From positions 310,001 through 374,000 of the forward strand of contig JBFLKU010000011.1 of the NCBI GenBank assembly GCA_040883315.1: 64,000 nucleotides of DNA, read 5' to 3'. The notes beneath the pieces were generated by a model. That model was not told the DNA's origin, ran no database searches, and worked only from the letters and a program-made list of their open reading frames with translations. Of this stretch, positions 34,738-42,628 are shown in pieces. The translations under genes and the position numbers were made by a program. The stretch is from JAFGUF01 sp040883315. GTDB taxonomy: Bacteria; Bacillota; Clostridia; Christensenellales; UMGS416. Numbering within the stretch: the first letter of the stretch is position 1; every line of letters begins with the position of its first letter.

Positions 34738-36021
34738 ATGATATTTAAAAAAGTTTTGACAATTTTGTTTTTTGTGCCTGTCGTAATGGCTTTGTTTTCT
34801 TTTCCAGTGGTGAAAGCCGCTGACAGCATATCTGTGAGCGGAGACTGGGAAGTAGAATATGAAATTGATGATTCTTCTGTGACAGAAACCGGTGGCAATG
34901 CAGATGTAAAAGTGTATGTGAAAAATACATCTGCCTCGAATACTATATATTATGCTTCTATAGATTTAGGAGCAGGCTTATCCAGTCATTTTTATCAAAA
35001 TGACCCTATTTTGGACTTAGCTCCAGGTTTATCAGTAACATTGAAATATACAGTTCCCATTAGTGCGGACGATGTAGGCAAGAGCATGAATATGTGGGTA
35101 GCTATGAGCCAAGGCAGCTTATCGGATGTAGATGGCATAGGGGTGACTCAGGTAGTGATTGGTGAACCGGCTAATTATCAGTTCACAGGGTCTATTACGG
35201 CGGACAAGGAATTAGTGGACAAGGGAGACAATGTTCGGATTACAACAACTGTTAGAAATACAGGAAATAGAACTATAGATATTGAAGTTATCGACATGAA
35301 TTCTGATATTGTAGGGGTGTCTTTATTGGCTCCAGGAGCAGGCATATCCTTTAATGCCCAATATAGCGTTAACAATGCAAGAACATTTAGCTGCAAAGTG
35401 AGAGCATGTTACCCGGGAACATCTAGCTTGATAAGAGAGATAAACACAAATTCTGTTACAGTAAATATAAGAGTGGAAGAAAATATTGATTTTAGCACCA
35501 GTTTATCGGCAGATTTTACTGAAATAGTACCTATGACCACAGTAAACTTTACTGTGACAATGATAAACTCTGGTGATGATACTATAAATACATTTGAAAT
35601 AAGAAATACAGATGGAGAGCTGGTGGCATCCACAGAAGGAATGACATCTGGTTCCTCGGGGAGCGTAAACATACCTTTGGAGATATCTGAAAGCTGCGAT
35701 ATCAAATATAGCGTAAAGGCAATAGGCGACAGCACGAACGTGACGAAGGAAACGAATGCTATACATATAACGATAGTTGATGCCGATACAACTACAGCAG
35801 AGGAAGCCACAGCATTGGTGCTGCCAACCATTGAACCGGAGACGACAGAGGAAATTCAGACAAACGAAGAAAAAGCAGATGGAATTAACAACACTACTAT
35901 TCTTTTGATAGTTATAATTGGTATCTTGACTTTATTAGTAGCAGTAATGTCTGTATTTGTGATAAAGATGGTAAAAAAACAAACCGATGAAAAGAAAACA
36001 AAAGACAATTATGAAGAATAA
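34738..36021 (+). CDS. Secreted, C-terminally membrane-anchored protein with CARDB-like repeats
   Basis: This 427-residue protein has an N-terminal signal peptide (cleavage near V-V-K-A/A-D), three beta-sandwich repeats of about 105 residues, and a C-terminal transmembrane helix (about 387-410) with a basic cytoplasmic tail. The repeats share T-x-x-V-x-N-T-G (V-R-N-T-G-N-R-T and M-I-N-S-G-D-D-T), typical of CARDB/DUF11-like adhesion modules. ATG 34738 follows CTAAGGAGGG; an in-frame ATG at 34669 lacks a good site. Likely a surface scaffold or adhesin. It ends 21 bases before the next lipoprotein gene. Confidence 0.72.
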   Translation: MIFKKVLTILFFVPVVMALFSFPVVKAADSISVSGDWEVEYEIDDSSVTETGGNADVKVYVKNTSASNTIYYASIDLGAGLSSHFYQNDPILDLAPGLSVTLKYTVPISADDVGKSMNMWVAMSQGSLSDVDGIGVTQVVIGEPANYQFTGSITADKELVDKGDNVRITTTVRNTGNRTIDIEVIDMNSDIVGVSLLAPGAGISFNAQYSVNNARTFSCKVRACYPGTSSLIREINTNSVTVNIRVEENIDFSTSLSADFTEIVPMTTVNFTVTMINSGDDTINTFEIRNTDGELVASTEGMTSGSSGSVNIPLEISESCDIKYSVKAIGDSTNVTKETNAIHITIVDADTTTAEEATALVLPTIEPETTEEIQTNEEKADGINNTTILLIVIIGILTLLVAVMSVFVIKMVKKQTDEKKTKDNYEE

Positions 36022-36042
36022 TTCTTCATTTAATTAGAAATT

Positions 36043-37335
36043 ATGAAAAAAATTATAATAACTTTATTTATTTTATTGATAGTAGTTCTTTCCTCGTGTA
36101 TAGTGCCGCAGCCAATAGAGGGGCAAGACAACATAGTGATAGAAGCTACATCGCCTGTGATGCAGGAGGTGCAAAACAATACTAATCTAGATGATGTGCA
36201 AATACCAGAAGGATACTTATCCTCTAGAAATTTTCATTATCTTGGAGCATTTAGGCTGCCGGAAGACGGAAACAGAGAGCAAGATATGTTTTCATACGGC
36301 GGCGAGGCAATGTGCTATAACCCGGCGAATGATAGTTTATTTATTACGGGTCATAATTGGTATACATATGTTGCAGAGATAACAATACCAGAAATAATAG
36401 CATCTAAAAATATTTCCGAACTAAATCAATCTATAAAACTCTATGGATTAACAGATATCAAAGGAAATCTATTTGACAAATGGACCATGGAAATACCAAG
36501 AGTAGGCATGGAGATAGTAGATAATAATCTGTTCCTTTGCTTTGGTGAACACTATGAAGAGGATACATCTATGGGCACCCATGGATATACAGACTTGGAG
36601 CTGTCTGCAGCGGACAAAGTGTGCATAGTGGGAGATTATCTTTATGCTACAAATGATTATATGTTTGCAATACCAGATGAATACACTGCACACCTCGGTG
36701 GGAATGATTTATTGACAGGAAGATTTCGTGATGGCGGCTGGAGCGGAATGGGACCATCCCTGCTAGCTTTATCGACAGCAGACATAATTGATGCAAAGAA
36801 CAACGAAAGAATACAGGCCGTTCCACTGATAAAATATGATGATTCCTTTGATGGAGACGATGGAAAGAAAATGAATGACTATTCCCATGCGGATTCGTGG
36901 GCAGGGGGAGCGTTTGTATCCTGTGATTCAGGAAGCGGGATATTGTTTATTGGAACTCACGGATATGGTGCAACATGGTATGGGTTTGCCAATGGAGTGG
37001 TATATCCTACTGATGGAGATGAAAATGCTGAGTACCCAGATGTGCCGGACTATCCATATGATGAAAGAGGATGGTGGAATGATGACTTTAGAGCGTGCAT
37101 AGCTGTTTATAGCACATCAGATATCATAAGTGTATATAATGGAGAAAAAAGCCCATCTGATATACAGCCATATGAATTTATAGATATAACAGAATATATG
37201 ATAGTAGATAGAGACGAAACTGTGATGCAGTATTTAGGAGCATCGGCCTATGATAGAGCCAACAACAGGCTTTTTGTATTGGAGCTTATGGCAGATGAGG
37301 GCAAACCGATTGTGCATGTTTTTGCACTTGAATAG
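36043..37335 (+). CDS. Lipoprotein, putative beta-propeller
   Basis: This 430-residue protein has a lipobox at L-S-S-C (Cys19) and a large extracytoplasmic domain. The composition and repeated aromatic/aspartate motifs (Y-L-G-A-F-R-L-P, D-S-L-F-I-T-G-H-N-W, G-I-L-F-I-G-T-H-G-Y, N-R-L-F-V-L-E) suggest blades of a beta-propeller. No catalytic motif is clear. The Shine-Dalgarno is weak and a palindrome (36011-36029) spans the upstream stop, so translation may be coupled to the preceding gene. It sits between a CARDB-like protein and an SGNH-like lipoprotein. Confidence 0.68.
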   Translation: MKKIIITLFILLIVVLSSCIVPQPIEGQDNIVIEATSPVMQEVQNNTNLDDVQIPEGYLSSRNFHYLGAFRLPEDGNREQDMFSYGGEAMCYNPANDSLFITGHNWYTYVAEITIPEIIASKNISELNQSIKLYGLTDIKGNLFDKWTMEIPRVGMEIVDNNLFLCFGEHYEEDTSMGTHGYTDLELSAADKVCIVGDYLYATNDYMFAIPDEYTAHLGGNDLLTGRFRDGGWSGMGPSLLALSTADIIDAKNNERIQAVPLIKYDDSFDGDDGKKMNDYSHADSWAGGAFVSCDSGSGILFIGTHGYGATWYGFANGVVYPTDGDENAEYPDVPDYPYDERGWWNDDFRACIAVYSTSDIISVYNGEKSPSDIQPYEFIDITEYMIVDRDETVMQYLGASAYDRANNRLFVLELMADEGKPIVHVFALE

Positions 37336-37344
37336 GAGTGGAAA

Positions 37345-38490
37345 ATGAAAAAATTATTTTTTATTTTTTTGGCAATTATGTTTTCTTTTGCGGGATGCAG
37401 GGCAGGAGATGAAATAGAAGAAGACACAGCGGAGCCAATCTATACTAATAGTATGGAATTTGACAGAGAGGCAATAAATCAAACTTTTGCAGACTGGATG
37501 GTGGGCACAGAATACGGAATAGATGAAATAAACATTGATGAAAGTGCAGGAAATATAGTTTTAGTAATATCAGATGATAATTATGCTAAGCTAGAAGACT
37601 ACGAAATACAGGATATTTCAGTAGGAATATCAGATATACTGAGCTTTTATGGATTGGAAGATAGCTTTTCGATTAAATTCTCCAATGGAGAGGGCATAGA
37701 AGTGTCAAAAAATGAAACATCTGAAACGGATGAACAAGACGAACAAATCGGTGATGCACCTATAACGGAAGATGATTTAGCTGCAAATGATGAAACTCTT
37801 AACTTGATTTTCATACATCACAGTGTAGGGGAAAACTGGCTGAATGCTGGGCTGAATCAGATGCTTAATGACAGCAATATTCACGTAGCGGACACATATT
37901 ATGGTTGGAGAGAAATGGGAGACAGAACTGACACCGCAGACTGGCCTGATTGGTTTAATGACGATGTGATGCCGAGCGTATATTCCGAACTAGGAAATAT
38001 GACAGGGTATAATACAATTGCACCGGCAGACGGCGAGAACACAATAATAATGTTTAAATCCTGCTTCCCAAACAGTGACGTGGGGAACTCTATAGAAGAT
38101 GAAAAGAAGATATATTTGAGCCTGCTAGACTATTTTGAAAAGCATCAGGATAAAATGTTTGTACTTATCACTCCTCCTCCTATGCAGAGCATATCTCATC
38201 CGGAAAAAACAAGAGAACTAGTAAACTGGCTGGTGAGCGAGAACGGATGGAGAAGCGGCTATGAAGGGAATAATTTATTTGTGTTTGATTTCTACAATGT
38301 GCTGACAGCAAAAGATAATCATCATATGCTGGTGGACGGAAAAGAAGCCCATATAGTCGAGAGCAGCTCAAATACATTGTATTATGACTCGTGGGGAGAC
38401 GACCATCCGAGTGATGCTGGAAGCCAAAAAGCTGCCGAAGAATTTGTTCCGCTGCTATTATACTGGTATCAGGAGTTTAGCGAAGGATAA
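37345..38490 (+). CDS. Lipoprotein with C-terminal SGNH-like hydrolase domain
   Basis: This 381-residue protein has a lipobox F-A-G-C (Cys18), an acidic linker (about 120-145) and a C-terminal domain of about 230 residues. The domain has the SGNH order: a nucleophile strand L-I-F-I-H-H-S-V-G-E-N-W (Ser160), a mid-domain M-F-K-S-C-F-P-N-S-D, V-L-I-T-P-P-P and a terminal D-D-H-P-S (Asp352 or 353, His354). GDSL is replaced by HHSVG, a variant seen in some putative carbohydrate esterases or phosphodiesterases. It lies 9 bases after the propeller gene, with GGAGTGG upstream. Confidence 0.7.
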   Translation: MKKLFFIFLAIMFSFAGCRAGDEIEEDTAEPIYTNSMEFDREAINQTFADWMVGTEYGIDEINIDESAGNIVLVISDDNYAKLEDYEIQDISVGISDILSFYGLEDSFSIKFSNGEGIEVSKNETSETDEQDEQIGDAPITEDDLAANDETLNLIFIHHSVGENWLNAGLNQMLNDSNIHVADTYYGWREMGDRTDTADWPDWFNDDVMPSVYSELGNMTGYNTIAPADGENTIIMFKSCFPNSDVGNSIEDEKKIYLSLLDYFEKHQDKMFVLITPPPMQSISHPEKTRELVNWLVSENGWRSGYEGNNLFVFDFYNVLTAKDNHHMLVDGKEAHIVESSSNTLYYDSWGDDHPSDAGSQKAAEEFVPLLLYWYQEFSEG

Positions 38491-38553
38491 ATGTGTTTAT
38501 ATAAATTATTGAAAAAAAGTAAAAATATATATAATAATAAATCCAAATAAGTC

Positions 38554-38582
38554 TTGACTAACATAGATAGTTTTGGTATAAT
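38554..38582 (+). promoter_or_regulatory. Sigma-A promoter of the rpoB operon
   Basis: TTGACT at 38554-38559 and TATAAT at 38577-38582 are separated by 17 bases; rpoB starts 252 bases downstream. Confidence 0.8.
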
Positions 38583-38610
38583 TTAAAATTGCGTTAGAAT
38601 ACTATATAAC

Positions 38611-38665
38611 GAGCATTTCAACCTAACTCAAGAAGGGGTCTTGGGTAGGTTATTTTATGCTCTTT
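38611..38665 (+). promoter_or_regulatory. Terminator-like hairpin in the rpoB leader
   Basis: An outer pair GAGCAT/ATGCTC and an inner pair AACCTA..CTCAAGA / TCTTGGG..TAGGTT form a long stem, followed by TTTT. It lies 30-80 bases downstream of the transcription start, so it is a candidate attenuator of rpoBC transcription. Confidence 0.5.
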
Positions 38666-38834
38666 TACGAATATTATGGCATAATAACTTTATGCTATAT
38701 GAAAGTAAAATGTAGGTAAATCGGTGCCGTATTTGGCTTAAAAAACTCAATACTTTTTCCGATGTCTGCTTTAGTATAATAACTTAATTTAGCGAATTAT
38801 TCAACAATTTTTTATAAAAGGGTGTGAAAATTTA

Positions 38835-41800
38835 ATGACGTATAAGGTGAAAGTTCACGAAGTTCCATCAGGACAAAGAGTACGCAAAACATTTGCCAGC
38901 ATTAAAGAAGTGCTGGAGATGCCCGACTTAATCGACATACAGAAAGAGTCGTATGCTCAATTTTTGGAAAGTGGTCTTCGTGAGGTTCTAAAAGACATTT
39001 CTCCAATTAACGACTACTCTGATACTTTGACGCTTGAATTAATTGACTACACAATTGATGAAGAGCCGAAATACTCTGTAGCAGAATGTAAAGAGAGGGA
39101 CGTTACATATTCTGCTCCTCTTCGCATGAAGGTTCGCTTGATCAATAGAGAAACAGGCGAAATAAAAGAGTCTGAAGTATTTATGGGTGAGTTTCCTTTA
39201 ATGACCGAGACTGGCACATTTATTATAAATGGTGCTGAGCGGGTTATCGTATCCCAGCTTGTTAGGTCTCCGGGGGTTATTTTTGGAAGCGATATCGACA
39301 AAAACGGAAATCCATTATTTACATCAACAGTAATACCAAACCGCGGTGCATGGCTGGAATTCGAAAGCGATGCAAACAGCGTTATGTGGATTAGGGTAGA
39401 CAGGACAAGAAAACAGCCTGCTACTGTAATTTTGCGTGCTCTGGACTATGGTACAGACGCACAAATAACTGAGCTGGTAGGCGAAGACCCAAGAATACTG
39501 GCAACGCTTTCAAAGGACAATGCAAAAACAAAAGAAGAAGGATTGGTAGAGATATACAAGCGTCTTCGCCCAGGCGAGCCGCCTGCAGTGGAGTCCGCTA
39601 CATCTTTAATCAACTCTTTATTCTTTGATGACAGAAGATATGACCTTGCAAGAGTGGGAAGATATAAATTCAACACAAAACTTTCTTTGAAAAATAGAAT
39701 AGCCGGCAAAATTGCAGCAGAAGATGTTGTGAATGAGGAAACTGGCGAAGTATTTGTGAAGAAGGGCGAGAAAATCCACTCAGATATAGCTTTGGACATT
39801 CAAAACTCGGGAATTCAATCTGTATCTATAGCCCTAGATAGCAGCGTAGTAAAGGTGCTGGGCAATAGATTTGTTGACCCAAGAGTATATTTGGAGCCAC
39901 TAGGACTGAATGCCAAGGAGCTGGGATTGAACGAAAACGTTCACTACCCTACTTTGAAAGAAATCCTTGATGAGTACAAGGGCAAGAAAGATGAAATGGC
40001 AGAGTCTATAAAAGAGAATACAAATCTGCTGATACCAAGGCACATTCACCGTGATGACATAATAGCAGCATTCAGCTACTATATGGGACTTTTCCATGGT
40101 ATAGGAAGCACAGACGATATTGACCATCTAGGAAACAGAAGAATACGTTCAGTAGGCGAGTTGCTGCAGAACCAAATGCGTATTGGACTGACAAGACTAG
40201 AAAGAGTAGTGCGCGAAAGAATGGGAACACAGGATTTAGAGACTGTAACACCGCAGGCGTTAATTAATATTCGCCCTGTTACAGCCGCTATCAAGGAATT
40301 CTTTGGTTCATCACAGCTTTCGCACTTTATGGATCAAACCAATCCGTTGGCTGAGCTGACAAACAAGCGTCGTCTTTCAGCACTAGGCCCAGGCGGACTG
40401 AACCGCGACCGTGCAACACTAGACGTGCGTGACGTTCACTCATCTCACTATGGCAGAATGTGCCCAGTTGAAACACCTGAAGGACCAAACATCGGATTGA
40501 TTGGTTCACTAGCTATATATTCCAGAATTAATAAATATGGATTTATAGAAACACCATATAGAAAAGTAGACAAGAAAAAGGGAATTGTTACTGACGAAGT
40601 AGAATATATGACTGCTGACGTTGAGGACAATTATGTAATAGCACAGGCAAATGAGCCTACTGATGAAAAAGGCCATTTTGTAAACGACCACATCGCTGCT
40701 CGTGTATACGGAAAGATAATGGAGATAAGATCAAGTCAGGTTGACTATATGGACGTTTCTCCAAAGCAGGTTGTATCCGTTGCAACAGCTATGATTCCTT
40801 TCCTTGAAAACGATGACGCCTCTCGTGCACTGATGGGCTCCAACATGCAACGTCAGGCTGTGCCGCTTTTGATTCCGGAAGCTCCATTTATAGGAACTGG
40901 AATGGAAGACAAAACAGCATACGACTCAGGCGTAATAGCAACAGCTAGATGCGCAGGTGTAGTAGAGAGAGTTTCGGCATCAGAAATATTAATAAAAGAC
41001 CAAAATGGACAGCGTCACAGACACGCACTTAATAAATTCCAGCGCTCCAACCAAGGAACATGCATTAATCAGCATCCTCTGGTAAAGCAAGGCGAAAAAG
41101 TGAAAAAGGGTGATATCATTGCAGATGGTCCTTCCACCGAAATGGGTGAACTGGCACTAGGAAGAAACATTCTAGTTGGATTTATGCCATGGGAAGGATA
41201 CAACTTTGAGGACGCAATACTGCTGTCTGAAAAATTGGTTAAAGATGATGTATTAACATCTATTCACATAGAAGAATATGAGTGTGAAGCAAGAGATACA
41301 AAGCTTGGCCCTGAAGAGATTACAAGAGAAGTTCCAAACGTTGGTGAAGACGCACTGAAAGAGCTTAATGAACGTGGGATTATCCGTGTTGGTGCAGAAG
41401 TGAAAGCCGGGGATATATTGGTAGGCAAAGTGACACCCAAAGGTGAAACAGAGCTTAACCCAGAAGAGAGACTTTTGCGTGCAATATTCGGGGAAAAGGT
41501 TCGTGAGGTTCGTGACACTTCACTTAAAGTACCTCATGGTGAAAACGGAATAATAATAGATGTAAAAACATTCACCAGGGAAAACCATGATGAAATGAAG
41601 CCAGGTGTAAACGAAATGGTTCGTGTATACATAGCACAGCGCAGAAAAATATCTGTAGGTGACAAGATGGCTGGACGACATGGTAACAAAGGTGTTGTAT
41701 CCAGAATACTGCCGGCAGAAGATATGCCATACATGGCAGACGGCACTCCACTGGAGATAGTTCTGAATCCGCTTGGTGTTCCATCGCGTATGAACATCGG

Positions 41801-42587
41801 TCAGGTACTGGAAATCCACTTGGGTCTTCTAGCAAAGAAAAAAGGCTGGCATATAGCTACACCTGTTTTCGACGGTGCACATGAAGAAGACATACAGGCA
41901 CTATTTGTGGAAGAAGACATGGATCCATCAGGAAAGATGATGCTTCGTGACGGAAGAACAGGCGAATTCTTCGAAAACCCTGTTACTGTTGGCTACATGT
42001 ATATGCTGAAACTAATTCACTTGGTTGATGATAAAATCCACGCACGTGCTACAGGCCCGTATTCGTTGATTACTCAGCAGCCATTGGGTGGTAAAGCACA
42101 GTTCGGCGGACAGCGTTTCGGTGAAATGGAAGTTTGGGCACTGGAAGCATACGGTGCAGCATATACCTTGCAGGAAATACTGACCGTAAAGAGTGATGAC
42201 GTGGTAGGACGTGTGAAAACATATGAAGCCATCGTAAAGGGCGAAAATGTGCCGGAACCGGGTATACCAGAGTCATTTAAAGTGCTTATAAAAGAACTGC
42301 AGTCATTGGCTTTAGATATGAGTATGCTTTCTGAAAACAATCAAGAGATTGACATGAAGGAAACAGACTATAATGACGAGCCGGATGATTTCCTCGATGT
42401 AAACATTGAGGGCGAGGAAGAATCACTAGACTTTGACGATGACTTCGGTGATTTAACATTAGGTGATTTGGAAGACTTACCATCTTTTGATGATGAGGAT
42501 GACGAAGATGACACTGATGACGATGATATTGATATAGATATTGAGAAACTGCTGGATCTTGATTCAGATGAAGACGAAGAAGAGTAG
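38835..42587 (+). CDS. rpoB: RNA polymerase beta subunit
   Basis: This 1250-residue protein is the catalytic beta subunit. The rifampicin region (about 490-520) reads G-S-S-Q-L-S-H-F-M-D-Q-T-N-P and L-T-N-K-R-R-L-S-A-L. Compared with E. coli, Gln513 is His497 and His526 is Asn510 here. The conserved G-R-H-G-N-K-G-V and D-G-R-T-G-E segments are intact. The last 70 residues are an unusual run of Asp/Glu (D-D-E-D-D-E-D-D-T type), longer than in most relatives. It heads the rpoBC-rpsLG-fusA-tuf string and lies far from any rplJL. Confidence 0.98.
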   Translation: MTYKVKVHEVPSGQRVRKTFASIKEVLEMPDLIDIQKESYAQFLESGLREVLKDISPINDYSDTLTLELIDYTIDEEPKYSVAECKERDVTYSAPLRMKVRLINRETGEIKESEVFMGEFPLMTETGTFIINGAERVIVSQLVRSPGVIFGSDIDKNGNPLFTSTVIPNRGAWLEFESDANSVMWIRVDRTRKQPATVILRALDYGTDAQITELVGEDPRILATLSKDNAKTKEEGLVEIYKRLRPGEPPAVESATSLINSLFFDDRRYDLARVGRYKFNTKLSLKNRIAGKIAAEDVVNEETGEVFVKKGEKIHSDIALDIQNSGIQSVSIALDSSVVKVLGNRFVDPRVYLEPLGLNAKELGLNENVHYPTLKEILDEYKGKKDEMAESIKENTNLLIPRHIHRDDIIAAFSYYMGLFHGIGSTDDIDHLGNRRIRSVGELLQNQMRIGLTRLERVVRERMGTQDLETVTPQALINIRPVTAAIKEFFGSSQLSHFMDQTNPLAELTNKRRLSALGPGGLNRDRATLDVRDVHSSHYGRMCPVETPEGPNIGLIGSLAIYSRINKYGFIETPYRKVDKKKGIVTDEVEYMTADVEDNYVIAQANEPTDEKGHFVNDHIAARVYGKIMEIRSSQVDYMDVSPKQVVSVATAMIPFLENDDASRALMGSNMQRQAVPLLIPEAPFIGTGMEDKTAYDSGVIATARCAGVVERVSASEILIKDQNGQRHRHALNKFQRSNQGTCINQHPLVKQGEKVKKGDIIADGPSTEMGELALGRNILVGFMPWEGYNFEDAILLSEKLVKDDVLTSIHIEEYECEARDTKLGPEEITREVPNVGEDALKELNERGIIRVGAEVKAGDILVGKVTPKGETELNPEERLLRAIFGEKVREVRDTSLKVPHGENGIIIDVKTFTRENHDEMKPGVNEMVRVYIAQRRKISVGDKMAGRHGNKGVVSRILPAEDMPYMADGTPLEIVLNPLGVPSRMNIGQVLEIHLGLLAKKKGWHIATPVFDGAHEEDIQALFVEEDMDPSGKMMLRDGRTGEFFENPVTVGYMYMLKLIHLVDDKIHARATGPYSLITQQPLGGKAQFGGQRFGEMEVWALEAYGAAYTLQEILTVKSDDVVGRVKTYEAIVKGENVPEPGIPESFKVLIKELQSLALDMSMLSENNQEIDMKETDYNDEPDDFLDVNIEGEEESLDFDDDFGDLTLGDLEDLPSFDDEDDEDDTDDDDIDIDIEKLLDLDSDEDEEE

Positions 42588-42628
42588 GCAGCATAAATAC
42601 TAGTGTACGATAAGAAAGGAGTCACAAT

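Larger units (their letters stand above)
38491..38834 (+). other. rpoB upstream region and leader
   Basis: This 344-base gap contains a consensus promoter (38554-38582), a terminator-like hairpin (38611-38665) and about 170 further leader bases. A second possible -10 (TATAAT near 38776) has no good -35. The rplJ-rplL genes that usually sit before rpoB are absent. No known riboswitch was recognised. Confidence 0.5.

Noticed and set aside
36011..36029. ATGAAGAAT/ATTCTTCAT palindrome at the end of the CARDB-like gene
   Set aside because: It covers the stop codon and has no T-run; too AT-rich to claim a terminator or operator.
38611..38665. L10-type ribosomal protein leader
   Set aside because: rplJ-rplL are not present downstream, and the fold does not show the L10 leader kink-turn pattern.
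41520..42276. Several minus-strand ORFs within rpoB
   Set aside because: They lie opposite an intact, highly conserved gene and have no start signals.
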